DNA from: Glossina fuscipes
Lineage: Eukaryota > Arthropoda > Insecta > Diptera > Glossinidae
Length of the DNA stretch: 64,000 bases
Assembly: GCF_014805625.2 (NCBI RefSeq)
Contig: NW_023998471.1
Span: 1,001,263 to 1,065,262, forward strand
Direction of reading: 5' to 3'
A program made the translations under genes and the position numbers. The notes beneath the pieces were generated by a model that had not been told where the DNA came from, did no database searches, and worked only from the letters and a program-made list of their open reading frames with translations. This document shows, piece by piece, positions 25,748-39,333 of the stretch (positions are counted from its first letter, which is position 1; every line of letters starts with the position of its first letter).

Positions 25748-27035
25748 AGAGAGAAGAAAATGGGAAAAAAACCCAAAAAATTATCTGAAATTTATGAGTA
25801 GTTGAATGTTTTGGACGAAGACTTCAGGGTATAATATAAAATTGTTTTCGTTTCCCTTTCCGATTTTATGAACTGATTAATTGATTATTAATAAGATTAA
25901 GAGTAAATGACTAAAATGATTTCATTTGAATAAATTGAAATCATAACAAATTTCTACCGATTTCACTATTGCTCCCCGCACGGCTCATTTACTCGGTGCA
26001 TACGTAAGTAAAACTAGATGATTAAATTAAGTTTTATTCCAAGTTAATGCAAGTACTCGGTAACTGCGAGTTGAATCATTTTCGACTCATCATTTTATTA
26101 ATTTATTATTATTATTCCGTTTGCATAACGTGTTATCATACTTATCTGGAGCCCGACAATTTTGCAAATGCATACATATACAAATGTTTATTATTGTGTA
26201 ATTATATAGATTATTAAAATAAATTAAACTTTAATTAATTGCACTTACGATAAAATTTCAAATAAGTAATGGAAAGTGAATTGATCTCTAAATATTAAAA
26301 TTTCATACATTATACGTTCATTGATCTCTGATCTGATCGCAACAAGTTATTGTTACGTATATCCTCTGCCTATAATTTCTGTCACTTAATTTCAGCTTAT
26401 AAATTTTTCAAATAAATACTTATACAAGTATATCCATAAATTTATACTCTTGAAAAGAATGTATATATATATCCCTGTGACTTTTCACAGGGACTTTACT
26501 ATCCCAAAACGACTAATACTTAAAAAGTGTTTAAATTCATTATCAGTTTGATTAATGGGAGAAAAAAAATTCATATATTTTTACTGATATTACTTGACAG
26601 TTGCTAGCGGCTATTAAACCTCGCGGCAATTTCGTTTTGTTTGCTATAAGTTTTCATTTATGAAATTGGAAAGAAAGATCCGACAAAAAATTGCATTTAA
26701 GTTAAGGCGACATTTTTTGATACCTATATTTTTCAACTGCTATATATTACTTGTCGATGTTGATTCCTGGCGAAAAAAAAAAAAATACAAAAATATAAAA
26801 TAAGAAAGTAACTTGATTAGCAAGTGTAAGCGTTCTCGAGATTTATTATCATTAAATTAGGAAGAGAAATTAATTCTGGATCTTAAAGCACTAGCATCTA
26901 AGGGATCGGCTTATCGGGGTTTGTTTCATAAGAAGCTTTTTGAGCAGGTCACAAAAATATATTATGCTTTATGTTAATTTAACCGAAGAAGCCTGAAAAC
27001 CTACAAGAACAATAAACAAGTAGGAAATTTATACT
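25748..27035. other. Non-coding AT-rich DNA
   Basis: No gene is recognised. A perfect short hairpin lies at 26473-26492, described under findings. A long A tract occurs near 26775-26786. Confidence 0.5.
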
Positions 27036-27678
27036 CGGCGGGGGCCTAATCTCGTATACCCACCACTTTGCTTTTCGCATGCTGCTCTCCAAACTCTTTT
27101 ATTTGATACCTAGTGTTACTAAGAAAAAATTAATCGCTGTGTCTACCATATTCACTTTAGGATTAACCCATTGTTAGGCAGATAATATATTTTCATTGTC
27201 TTGCTTGCCTTATGATAAATACGCATAAAACCCCAAAAAATTGAAAAAAAGAAAATTTAATCACTCGTAATTTTTTGTGACACGCCTGATTGGTTCCATT
27301 TTCGGACCACAGTAAAGCAAATGTGGGAAATTTCGGAGTTTTAACTTTAATAATTTCCGAATAACAGGCAAAAATCCAAAAGGTTTTCTTTAAAAGAAAC
27401 TGAGCTGCGTTCAGTTTACGCTCTACTTTGCGCTTCTGCTCTGAGGAATTTGACTCATTTTCAATACCAACCTGCGTGCACGTTTCTACCTAGGAGGGTG
27501 CCAACAATACACACCACACGGACGGACAGACACGCGTAATTCAACTCAGAATTTCACGCTGATCAAGAATATATATACTTTACAGAGTCTCTGAAGCTTC
27601 CTTTTTGGTGTTACATATATTTTGGAGAAAAAACAAAATGATATTATAACACCCATGTTACAGTGATGGGTATAACAA
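27036..27678 (+). repeat. Dispersed repeat family A, copy 2
   Basis: The left end CGTATACCCACCACTTTGC (27053-27071) and the right end ACAGTGATGGGTATAAC (27660-27676) are partial inverted complements of each other. The right half carries the family blocks GCTGATCAAGAATATATATA and TCTGAAGCTTCCTTTT and an ACGGACAGACACG phrase. It lies about 1.3 kb from copy 1 in the same orientation. Confidence 0.6.
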
Positions 27679-30600
27679 TAATATAAAAAATATTTTATTA
27701 TTTAAGCAACGTTAAGGAGTAGATTTTATGTTCATGCAAAAGGAGAGGAGCCTATGTGGCTAAAGTGGAAGAATATTAGTAGATCAGAAGAAGCTGAGGA
27801 TAGATTGATAGAAAATGATGAGATTACGTATGTGTCCACCAAACTACATTTAGATTACATTGGCTCACTTTTCTTTCGTCCTCTCCTATCAGGGGGATCG
27901 GAGGGAAAGTACGGTTTTGTTAAATCTGGAAAAAACTGGAGACTATTATTATTAGGCGAAGTAATGTAGGAGATGTAATTGACGCGCTTACCCATCTGCA
28001 CTTCTTAGATATAACAAATATGTAATAAACTGAATACATTACCTTATGGTGATTGAATTATCAATATAGGTAGCTTTTTAATAAATTTTTTTCCTTGTGG
28101 TTACCTAAATAGGTCAAGTGCTTGCTTCAAATTTTTAAATATTTGACAAGTAAAACAAACTTCTCCCCACCTGAAGATAATGTTAGTTGATATGTTAAAA
28201 AGACTACTTTTTTTTTTCTTGGTTATGTGTGTTTTGTCATTTACTTTGATTTTTGTACATTTTTATTTATGTAAATTTACCGAAAAAGAAAAAAATTCAA
28301 TGTCTTTCTTAAGAAAAATTAAATACCAAAAAATACATAAATTAAAATTGAAACATAAAACGAACCACTACTTACGTAATTAACTATTTTATTGTTATGG
28401 CTGATTGCCATGTTTGTTAATATCGTTTGTACATTGTTTGTCTTTTTGTAAATACTTTACGAGCACTGCAAGATAAACAAGGAACTCCCTTTAGCTTGTG
28501 GCGAATATCAGATAACCTCTACATTACTGCTAAATATTCGACTCTTATGTACACAAAAAGATTTATATCCACATAAGTATATACAAGTAAGTAAAGGCAA
28601 TCTTTTGAAGATCGGTAGATTGCAAAGACACTTTGATTAAATAATAAGAAGCGCCTAAGAGCAGAAGAAACTTGTATAGAGTGATAATTTTGCAGTGTCC
28701 TTAGAAAATTTCAATATATCTCTTTTATGCTAATCTCTTTTATGTTAATTGTATGCTCATCACTTATTTATCACAATATGGACTGGTTTCGTTATAGCTT
28801 CTTCAAAAATTTTCCTGTTTTCTTTAGAAAATCATGTGTTTGTAGTGTTATGTCTTCACTTCAACTTATCCGATTTTCAAATGTTCACAACGAAGAGCAC
28901 ACGTAATGACAGATATAAAACACTGTATGGACGGAAAATTTTTCTTTGGAACTTTATGAAATATTCGATTTTGTTTTGTTCTTCTTTCAATCACTCAGCC
29001 GATGTTCACTATTCTTGTAACACGACGACGGTGAAGAAGAACTGAACAAAGGGAAAGAGATGAGGAAATGGTCACAACCCGGCGGGGGTGCGTTCCAATG
29101 CTATTCGTTTGCCTACTACTACTAAACTAAACTTTATCGCAATAAGATTTAAACCAACGCACACTGACGTGGTAGTAGCCATTATTATCTTGAGGATGAT
29201 GCATACGGCGGGATATCCAGCCGCGATGGCTTCGTATGGTAAATAACAATAGTAAATACATAAAATAAATAATATTTAAAAATTAGAATTTAGTATAATA
29301 CATAAGAAAACCTCGTTCGCCATAAGCTCTGAATTTTCTACGTTTAAGAAATATATCTGAGCATCACTCGAATTCTATTTTCTTTCTCTCATAATTTTCC
29401 TTCTTTTTTTCTTCGTTATAATGAAATTAAATTCAAATTTTCTGCAGAGAGTGGACGATACGTTCACAATCGTTAAATTTTCCTCGTATTCGATTTACAT
29501 TAAGTTACGATTGTCACGTCTTTAAAATGTCTTCAACATATTTATTGCAATCGTTGCTATTATCCCCGAAAATGTTCTACGTTGCTTGTGAGGTGTACAC
29601 ATGTGGTATGTTTACCTTCAGTCGGTTGCTTTTCCGAACGTTTTTTTGCGATCCTATTTAGTGCTGACGAACAAAACCGACTTATTTACTTAGTGTAAAT
29701 CTGGCAAATAAAATGTAAAAAAAAAGTAAAGATATTTCGTGCTTTTGGCCAAAATTATATCTAAACTATACTTTTTGCTTTACAAACCACTTACGTTACG
29801 TTTAATTTACATGAATTCTCTAGTCTAGGCGGACTAATCGAATGATTCCAAATTGGCCCGAAAAGCTTTTTGCATCAGTTTGGTTGAGAATTGCAACACA
29901 TTAGAGACATAGCTTAGGAGGTCCTTTCAAAGCTATGAAGAGCTCTTGCTTTTTATGTCTTTGTACAACAAATGTACATAGATATGTAGAAAATTTGTTC
30001 CAACTTGTGGGTGTATTAAATTAATTCGGCAGCACGCAGAACAATTTGAGATAGACGTATCTTTTATTATTCTGAAAAATGTGTTGGAAATTTTCCCAAA
30101 AATAATCATTACATTTTTCTGTTCGGATATACGATTTTTAATAAATAAAACTCCGCTTTATAAAATAATTCTTTAAATATTTCCATTTAACGATATGTAA
30201 GGGCTTGAAAACAGTCGAACAATTGTTCTTACATATTGTTCTCAGTGTATATAATTTAAGAATTTTTATTTTCAATGAATGAAAAGAAAGTAAATGTTTA
30301 TGAAAAACTTTAACCAAAAAAAAAAAATTGACTTGTTATACTCATATGTGCAAATATGTACATAAATATAATTGCTTTTTACAAGACAATGCAAATTGTT
30401 ATATGTACGTGTCAGCAGGGAAATGTGTTTGTGCGCTAAGCTATTAATTATTGAATCATTTCCTCTTTACATTATGACATACTTTCGCCACTTTTGGGTT
30501 AAACGTAATTTCTGCACTTTCGAGTTGTACTTTCCGATAATTATATAATAATACTGACTCTCTCGCATGACATTAAAATAACAATAAGTTCTATTCGAAT

Positions 30601-32469
30601 GGAAGCAAATAGATGATAATACATTTTAATCGCATTAACTTGATTAAAAGGGAACAAAAAAAAGTTAATATTTTATTTGCAGTTTGCATTGTTCGAGTGG
30701 AAATATTTCAAAGTTTTTAATTGCCCGCGACTTATGAATGCAAATTATTTGATTACGTAAGGATTAAAGAAGAAGAGGAAGAATTAAGTACTAAATAAAG
30801 TTTATAATGATTTTCTTTACCATTCTATTAAGGATTAATCGGCCGGCACAATTGTCACGTCACAAATGAATAATCTGAATAAGCAAGGATTGCCGTGATG
30901 AATTCATTCGCTTTCGCAAAGCTTTCGAGAATCTAAAGCAAATGTTTTGCACCTGTTCTGCTAAAATTTGCTACTGAAGGGCATAAACGGGTTTACTTTC
31001 AACGCGCGCAATTAGCTTCCCAAATATACGCGTATAATTCGCTCAATGTTATTATGTAACTGAAACTTTGGAAGCATGGGCCGTGGGATATTTCCGCGAG
31101 GCTTGGCAATATGAGATAGAAAAAAGTCTATTGTTATGTAAGGCCATTTTTTTTTAAGTACTGCAGAGCTTTCTGCATAAACTAAATAAACGGATTAGTT
31201 GTTATTATAATTTGCTTACTGAAGGAAATCCTTCATTCGATATGCTTCATGATCATGGTTAGCTACAGGAATGAATCAGAATTTTTCTAGAATGGAAAAA
31301 AGCACGATTTAATGAATATCATTTGCGTCAGTTCTATAACATACAGCTTACGCTTATTATGTTCTCTCTTTTCAGAATTTTGTGTAATTATTTGCCGACC
31401 AACATAAACTTAAGCGAATATGTTAAATTGCACGGATTTGGCGTGCGTATTGCATCATCATCACTTCTATGCACATCTTCATCATTTAAAGAATCATTTA
31501 CAAGATGATAATGACAATGGAGGTACGTATATAGTAATAATTATAATGCTTTCAGTCCATACTTGGGCTATCCATACTTTAAAATCTTGTTTAGATATAA
31601 ATTTTTGGAAATTTTTATTAACATTTAGCTAATAATTTTAAAATGCTTTTAAAATACAATTATATATAATTAAAAATTATACATATATATGAGCGTTGAA
31701 ATTTTCCACAAAGCCATCAAACACCATACCATTTATTATATACTGACAAAAATCTCTCAATACTTTTTTCTCAAATTATTACATAATCAAGTGTAAATGC
31801 CAAAAAACAATTTAACGACTTTGTTTTCAGAGATAGAGAAAAAAAAAAAAAAAACAAAACATACAAAGTAACGTACAATACTTCACATATATTCAACAGG
31901 TTTTGTAAATATGGATCGCCTTAAAAACAAACAAAGAACCAAAATGAATGAAAACAATATGTTTTCTAATGCATAGTAAATCGCCTTTTGAATACGAAAG
32001 CACTTATTTCTTAACAATTGACCGCTAATTAGCGCACTCACAAAACTAATTAACTATATACACATACACTTATATGGAAGAGTATCTTAGCTTTTGTTTT
32101 TTGTTTTTTTTTTTAATTTCAACATAATCTACTTTCTAAAGCAAAACAAAGCTTTTTCAAAATGAGAACAAAGACTTCTTATTTTGGCAAAATTTTGTTT
32201 ATTCTTTTTGAAATGCTCTCCTTCAGGCTCTAAGCAGCACTTTAAGGAAGATTTTTTGACTAATTTATAAAGATGTCCTTATGGATCGCCCCCATGTCGT
32301 CATAAGCCACTTTCCTGAATATCTCAAATGCACTTTTCTGGAATTACATATATCTATCCTTTATGCTTTGGTTAGGGCACCCTACTGGGCGTGCGTACAT
32401 ACTTCGAAGGCCAAAATATTCGGCCACAAAGGCAATAAATTGATAGATGATCAATTGATTCGCCTCCTG
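27679..32469. other. Non-coding AT-rich DNA
   Basis: No gene is recognised. A 71-codon plus frame at 27754-27969 is of mixed composition but unidentifiable. Repeat B copy 3 lies at 28990-29052. A tracts occur at 30318-30327 and 31837-31853. The frame at 32281-32484 is unidentifiable. Confidence 0.45.
28990..29052 (+). repeat. Short dispersed repeat B, copy 3 (diverged)
   Basis: The segment begins AATCACTCAGCCGATG and contains CTTGTAACACGACGACGGTG, then an AAGAAGAACTG block. It is more diverged than the other two, and alignment is by eye. Confidence 0.35.
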
Positions 32470-32735
32470 CCCATGCATTTTTGACAGAACGTGAAGAAGG
32501 GACCGACACTTTCAACTTGGACAATGGTTAGCATATGACGTTACTTACATGTGTGTGTCCATCTGTCACACGCATTTTTGACAGAACGTCAGAAAGGGAC
32601 CGACACTTTCCACTTGGACAGTGGTTAGGATATGACGTTTCTTAAACGTGTGTGTACCTCGGTCCCATGCATTGTTGACCCACACTTTCAACTCAGATAA
32701 CGATTAATGTGTAACGCTAATTAAACGTGCAATTT
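32470..32735 (+). repeat. 97-bp tandem minisatellite, about 2.8 copies
   Basis: Three units start near 32470, 32567 and 32664, exactly 97 bases apart. Units 1 and 2 share GCATTTTTGACAGAACGT, AAGGGACCGACACTTTC, ACTTGGACA and ATATGACGTT in order. Unit 3 keeps CCCATGCATTGTTGAC and the CACTTTCAACT block but lacks the middle AAGGGACC part and is more diverged downstream. No coding frame is conserved across units. A 4-6 base motif, ATGACGTT, recurs in units 1 and 2. Confidence 0.85.
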
Positions 32736-35187
32736 CAAGATATTTGATAAATGTTTGTCGATACAAGAATCTGTTCAAAAATGAAGCAAGTAGTACTGCT
32801 CGCTGCGCACCGACTGGTTTCTTTTTTGATGAAGAGCAAAGAAGTTTTATGCGCTTCGGAAAACTGCTTGCAGTATTTGATAGGAATGCAGAACGAACAT
32901 CCGTAGCCAGATAAGCATATCATATATCATATAGAGCACATCGTGTATTGTATAGGCTGCAAACTCTACTTTTTCCCGACTTGGCAGCATTTTGTGGAAT
33001 TTCGATTGCATCTCTCAATACGCTCTATAACAACCGTTTGCAATATTCGATCGCAGAATATAACGAAGATCCATCACACCGTACGTAGCGTACGCATCAC
33101 GACGTATATTATTTAATTATATAAATATTTTTTACGATTTTGAAGCATACTTTTCAGACTAAACTCTTTTTATATCTAGTCTGCTTGATTTATAGAAGAC
33201 TTCGTATATTTTATAGGTTTTTTTTAATTCGATAAAAAAATTCTACTGCAAAAAGTTCGTTATTCACCTTAATTATTTAGGAAAAAAAAGAAAACTGGCT
33301 CTTTGGGAAACCCAATGCCTATTTTGAATATTGAAGTCGTAGATTGATTTTGCTGACTTTCAAACTTAACCTTATTTTACGTTTCATACGAATAATTCGA
33401 GAACAAGCTCTCTGACTAAGGTTCAACATTTCGGATTTTAATGATACTATAAATAGAGAGAGAAGTAACGTAAGTGATTTGGCCATTTATGAGTATTAAG
33501 AAGACGTACACTTTCACTGTGGCTGCATATCTCGATGTCTTATAAATGTTTGCAAAATTCAATGCAAATCCCTTGCTATGTCAAGTAAATGAAGAGGTTT
33601 ATCAATCAACCTTTTCGACTGGAAACTGTAAATGCTTAACATATTCAAAAGCTCTTTTCATTGTCTTATTTAAAGTTTTGCTAAAAAAAATCTCTTAAAC
33701 ACATTAATGAGAATCGCAGAGTACGATAGGAAGTGAATGGCATTTAATCGACTTTTCAGTCACTCATCTTGCAATTTCTGCCTTTCTCGTTGGATGAGCG
33801 TTTGTTATATTCTTGTTCTGTGCTTCATAATTCAATCAATTATTTGTATTTTATACACATTCAATAATAAATATAAGAACGTCATCGAGATATCGATTTA
33901 ATGCCTAAGTGCATTACCAAGCGTTTCTGCTTAGAATTTAAAACTCTTATAATCAGATATCTATAAATATATACATATATATATATATATATATTGTCAT
34001 ACAATATAATAAATATTTATTACTAAAATGAAAAAATCGTAAGAAATTATATTTTTACGTACCTACTTATATCATCTAACCCTATCGATAGGAGAAGTGG
34101 TTTTAGTTTGGAATAAATGTTCGCAACTACACTAACAGAGTATGTCAGTTGAAAAAGTGAAAAACCAGTTAACTGCTAATTGATCGATCATATCTCTTGT
34201 CATCACTGTTGCCAGAGCATGATAGTTTAAAAAGTATCGACCCTTCAGAAATTCAAAATTCACTCCATACATGAACACACTGACAACTGACTACCGAATT
34301 CCTCTTTTAATAGCTTTGTGTTACTTATATTTCGACTTTTCAAAATACGCTGTTATATGGTAAGTGGTCGGGTTCCTACTATTTTCATTACTGTTCACGC
34401 GTTAGGTGAAAATAAGAAAGTGTAGCGAATTTGATCAAAATATCTCAAAAATGTACACAAGAAGCTAAAACAGACAGGTCGAAGGACGGACAAACATTAT
34501 GTTATGATTCGTAGATCGGTCGATATAGTAAAAGGTGCGTCTGTCTCGAAAAGGCGGACGAATAGGCAGGATTAGATCGATTTAGAAAATTGCTCTGGGT
34601 CAAGCGGGACTCTGGATTTTACGTTCTCCATATCTAACTCTTTTACCACAAATCATGTACGGTGTAATAAATAAACGAAATAAAGGCGAAAATTTTATTA
34701 ACTTTTTTATAACTTCTTCTCTACCAACAATTTGCGTCATTGCAAAGTATAATAAACTATTAACGATTGCAAAAACATTGTGAAATTTGACAACAACAAA
34801 ATTGAAAACTTCTATCGTTTGACAGTAATTTTGATAAAGAGACAAAATTATCAATAAATCCAATCATTTTTTGCTTACGCTTAATTCAATTACTCGGAAT
34901 GGATTTATTGTCTTTAGTGCTCGTAAAGAAGCACGTGAATATTTTTTTTATATTTAAGATTTGAAAGGTAAATTCTGTCGAAGTCATCGGGTTGCATCAC
35001 CCTAGCCACGCCATATTGCAAATTAAAATTTTCAAGGGAATCAATCAGTTGAAAATAATTAGGTGCAATATTATTGCTCACGAAGCTTATGAAGACTTTC
35101 TCTGCCTGGTAATATGAAGCTCAAAACTTTTTCTTAGTCTATGTCTTTATTCGATTTGCCTTAATTGCAGTACGCCATTGTGATCAA
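32736..35187. other. Non-coding DNA
   Basis: No gene is recognised. A TA run lies at 33977-33994. A minus frame at 34600-34863 is hydrophobic and unidentifiable. A GACGGACAAAC phrase near 34490 may belong to another decayed dispersed repeat. Confidence 0.45.
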
Positions 35188-35501
35188 AAGGTGGTAAGCT
35201 GAAGTTTTCTTCGATTATCATTTCGTGTCCTGCGCTATAAATTACTTCCACCAAATTTTTAACAAGGAAGATTATATGAACGCTTACGTGAACCTATTCG
35301 CTGGAATGGTGAACAATGAATTCTTGATTTTATGCAAGCATTATGACGCACATTCTCACATATCTCACATTCCAATGGTTTTTCGTGGATTTCTCTGCCA
35401 GAAATTCCACGCATATCGTTTCGCAACCACTTTGTTCGTCTGATTTAGCATCATCTGACTTTTCGGTATTCTCGTGCTTTAAAGGACCGGAACTGTTCGA
35501 C
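35188..35501 (+). pseudogene. Mariner transposase fossil (C-terminal catalytic half)
   Basis: The first frame (35225-35386) ends in NNEFLILCKHYDAHSHISHI, which matches the mariner strand-helix segment that normally carries the second catalytic Asp in an HDNAxxH motif. The Asp position is Tyr here, so a catalytic residue is lost. A frameshift then leads at 35388-35501 to NSTHIVSQPLCSSDLASSDF, matching the YSPDLAPSDF motif whose final Asp is the third catalytic residue; that Asp is kept. A stop follows at 35502-35504. The spacing and wording resemble irritans- or cecropia-type mariners more than Mos1. I found no terminal inverted repeats, so the boundaries are those of the recognisable coding part only. 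Confidence 0.6.
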
Positions 35502-36038
35502 TAAAGACAAATATGTAATTTTTCACATAAGAACCAATAAACAAACGTATTTTATAAAGTAATAAAGACTTCAGTGTGAAATTTGAAGCAGTTGTCAATT
35601 AAGGAATTGCCGGTCTGAACAAAAGCCATTCGCTTGGGTAAGGTTTGGTCGTTTGACATACCTTGTGATCACAATATTATGGGGCAACTTAGAAGGTGAG
35701 ATTTTCATATTTCGTAAATATTCCTATCGATCGCAAATTTTGTGCACATTTTTGACAGAGCCATCAAGAAATTAAGTTAGAAACGTAGTCTGGATTCACC
35801 AACCCACCATCTCACTTATATCAGTAAAGTATAACTTTTACAGTTATTTTAACTATCGTCGAGTGCAATAGGATTTTATCAGTTTTTCCCGTCCAGATAT
35901 AAGCTGTAGACGTGGCATTGAAGGTATATATATATATATATATTTTTGGTAATGAGAAATTAGAAAATTCTGAATCGATTAGCTCTTCTTTGGCGTGCCC
36001 GTCATTCGAATTCTTTGACTGCGAAATTTAATGCATAA

Positions 36039-36230
36039 GAACAACGGCAATTTATTCCCAAGTTTAGATTTGGCAATTGCCTTGAGTTGTCCGAAGACAA
36101 GCTTACTACTATTTATAAGGAAGTCAAAGAATTGAAAAAAACAAGTCCTGAGCATGCTATTACCATTAACGGATCACTTGTAACGCCTGATGTAAAGCTT
36201 GATGTATCAGATGCATGCAACGACTTTACT
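36039..36230 (+). other. Coding-like 64-codon frame without ATG, unidentified
   Basis: The frame between a TAA at 36036-36038 and a TAA at 36231-36233 reads a balanced, charged peptide with segments CLELSEDKLTTIYKEVKEL and SPEHAITINGSLVTPDVKL. It has no ATG, no clear splice sites and no family I recognise. Composition and lack of repeats suggest a remnant of a real protein or mobile element rather than a chance frame, but the length is small. Confidence 0.3.
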
Positions 36231-36233
36231 TAA

Positions 36234-37637
36234 AGTGGGCGTCATTCCATATGTGTGCAGGCATTAGTCGGTTCGCTTTAATAAATGTTGTCGCCAAGTC
36301 TCAAAACGATATGTGCCTTAGATTGTAAATGATTGATAAAAACGTTTTTTTTAAATTTTTTTTTTTTAGAATTTGTTTCGGTTTCATTTGAATGAGTTAA
36401 ATTTTTTATTAAAATTTAAAACAGTTTTTTTGTTTCTTTTTTTTTATATCACATTAGAGCTAATCTTGTATGTAAATCAGGTCGGAAAATTACATGATTC
36501 GGGTACAACCCTTTATTAATAATGTACATGTTAACTAGTGTAAGCCAACTGAAATTTCTCAATGAATTAATCAAATGCGACGATTGACTTAACTAAATCG
36601 TGATCGAAGCTGAAACAACGTTTGGCAGCAGAGCTGCGGGAGTATGGGTCAGCATGACTTTTTACCTACAGGGGACTTGAATGTACTAAAACGCAAAACT
36701 GTGCACTGTGACTCAAATATTAACCGCTAACATGCCGAAGTAGCCTTATTCGGTCTTCTAAGGGTCACACAAAAATCCCACCAGTTACGTTTGACTATAT
36801 GGATCATCCTTATTACGCATAGAAAACCCGTTTTAAAGTAATGTTGGAACTAATTATATTTGTTTCATAATACATTTGATGTCACTTATCTAAAATTATG
36901 TGGATTTAATGGCGTCGCTGTGATTACTGTATAAATCTTCACGTAAAGAATACCAAATGTTTTACCTTCTCCATGCGTCTTGATAAGAGCATATATACGG
37001 AAAATATAACATATGCGTAGCTTTGAGACGAATTTAGTGCACCACCATCTGAAGCAAGTAAAAAAAAAATCAACAATTGTCGGTATACAGTTTCGGGCGA
37101 TTTAAAGGACTAATTAAGATCACGTTTGCACAACACAAACAATTCACTGCCATAAACCTTTTTTGCTCCCTTTCTTTTAATGATCAGCCGCTCATATATT
37201 ATACATTCAAGCGCAATAAGGGTTAGAAAGCGTTGGAGCGCTAGAGGATGTGGGAAAAGAGAAAGAGCAATAGTTAACTGAAGCTCTGAATGCCTGAAAA
37301 GCAAAAAAATAGTAATAGTAATAATATATATCTACTATATTTCAAAGTAAGCTCTGTCCGCTACAAATAAAGAAGAAAATGACGAAAATTTGCCGGTTTT
37401 TTAAAATTGTGTTGACTTTTTAATTACTATACGCCTACTTTGTACGGGGTGATGTCTACTTTGGTATTAAAGCTTCTACAGTGGGTCGCGGTTTCAGCAG
37501 GATTTTAATCTGGGATTTTCTACCCATCAAGAAAATGTTTCCCTTGGAGAAATGACAAAGCCAGAGCATCTATATACTTATCTAAACATATATAAACATA
37601 CAGAGATGGAGCTAGAGAGTGAAAAAGCGAGAGAAAA

Positions 37638-37674
<37 letters not shown>

Positions 37675-38608
37675 ACTAAATTAAAATACATATATATACA
37701 ATAATTATATATACATAGGGAGAGTTGTCATCATTCTTTTAAGTCATGCACTGTGTGCAGACTTATTTCGTCAGCACTGCCGTTGCAAATTGACTAACAA
37801 AACTAATATACTCATATCCATTGACGATGTTTATACTAATATATAAAGCATAATTGTAATTGTTATTGTTGTTGTATGTTATAAGCCATTCGATATGTAA
37901 ACATGAACGTTTATGAAGAAGGTGCGTTCACATATGACAATGCCTATCGTAAATTATAGCATTCATAAAGTTTCACAATTTTACTACATATTACGCGTAC
38001 TTCAGGTTGTTATGCAAGCCGAATCTGTTTATATTTTCGCAAACTAGTTATCTTTGGTCAACAAGCCGCATATATAAGACATATATTGTCGTATAACAAA
38101 TTAAAGGTCTAAAGCTTTTATGCATTTTCGAAGTGATCATAATACAAGTGATGAAATCTTATAATCCATATACATATATATAAAAAATTTAAACATAAAC
38201 CATCATTAGCAATACGACCAATAAATGTGATAATTGCATATCGTTAATGAAGCATAAGTCTCCTATGAAAACTCAGTTTGGAAAATTAAAGATTACATTA
38301 TAGTACACCAAAGCCACTTATGTTTTTTACAAGCAAACAATAAGTCGTGCCCAGCGTAAAATCGTTTGATATCTACCGCTGGTTCAGTTGCAATTTCCGC
38401 AAGCGTAACATGTTTAGCAAGTGTAATAACATAATAAGTGTATAACACTTTTTACATTTATAACATATATGGTGTGAAAGAAGTGCCTTGATAGTGGCTG
38501 GCACACTTAATATAATTGTATACAAGTAAGCAAGTGGCGCGAAAGGATTAGAAATAAATTCTCTTTTCTTTTCTCGTCAAAATGTCTGTAATGCCCCTCA
38601 AAACGCTT
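36234..38608. other. Non-coding AT-rich DNA
   Basis: No gene is recognised. T tracts occur at 36344-36369 and the GA array at 37641-37670. A short minus frame at 37110-37304 has no recognised domain. Confidence 0.5.
37641..37670. repeat. (GA)n microsatellite
   Basis: Fifteen uninterrupted GA units, preceded by GAGAAAAAGC units. Confidence 0.95.
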
Positions 38609-38765
38609 TTAACGCAATGCTTGTGTCCCTTCAAATATTCTATAGCAGTTTAGCAGGGCCGCCTCGACTTCATCCTTTAAATTTTCTTTCCTGGAAATAA
38701 GAAAAGCTCGTACTCTATCATCAGGCGAGAAGGGGCCTTTATCGACAAGATAAATTTATCGTTTT
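38609..38765 (-). other. Coding-like frame without ATG, unidentified
   Basis: The minus frame reads segments SPDDRVRAFLISRKENLKD and EVEAALLNCYRIFEGTQALR to a TAA at 38609-38611. The peptide is balanced and amphipathic, and the local sequence is less AT-rich than its surroundings through 39280. A separate minus frame at 39044-39277 may belong to the same old insertion or gene remnant. I do not recognise the family. Confidence 0.3.
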
Positions 38766-39333
38766 TTTTACGGTTCTTTAACAACAATCACAGCAAAAAC
38801 CGTCCCGCCTTGCGTAAGTGTTTTTTACAGTTCTTCCTATCTACATCGGGATCCGCAGAGGCCGGCCACGCTAGAGTGATTTTTTTCAGCTGCATATGAC
38901 ATGCAAGCACTCTTCTTCAATCATTCTCTTCAGCCAGATCACCGTTAGACATTACTGCGTGAAAGCTAATTGCCTTAAGTACGCTTCTTTTTTGTAGGGT
39001 CTTGATTCCTTTCCACTGCCTCTACTTTTCACTTATTAGTTTTTCAACCGCCGCAAATCCTCTCTACTGTTCTCCATATTTCGGAATTGTTTACCACATT
39101 ACAGTTCTTGGGGTCCCCTCCGCGATTCCTCTTACAAATTTTCTTACAATGGCATATAACATGTTGCATACTCGCCTTTATGACCCCACAGCTCAAACGT
39201 GTCGGTGGATTATCACGCCCCAATTGTGCAGACTCTCCTGAGAGCAACTGACACCGGTCGGGAATTGCCTGAGACATAATTGAATTCCCCGTGTAGTCAA
39301 TGAAATAATGCTCTTTATACTCGGCGTATTCAT

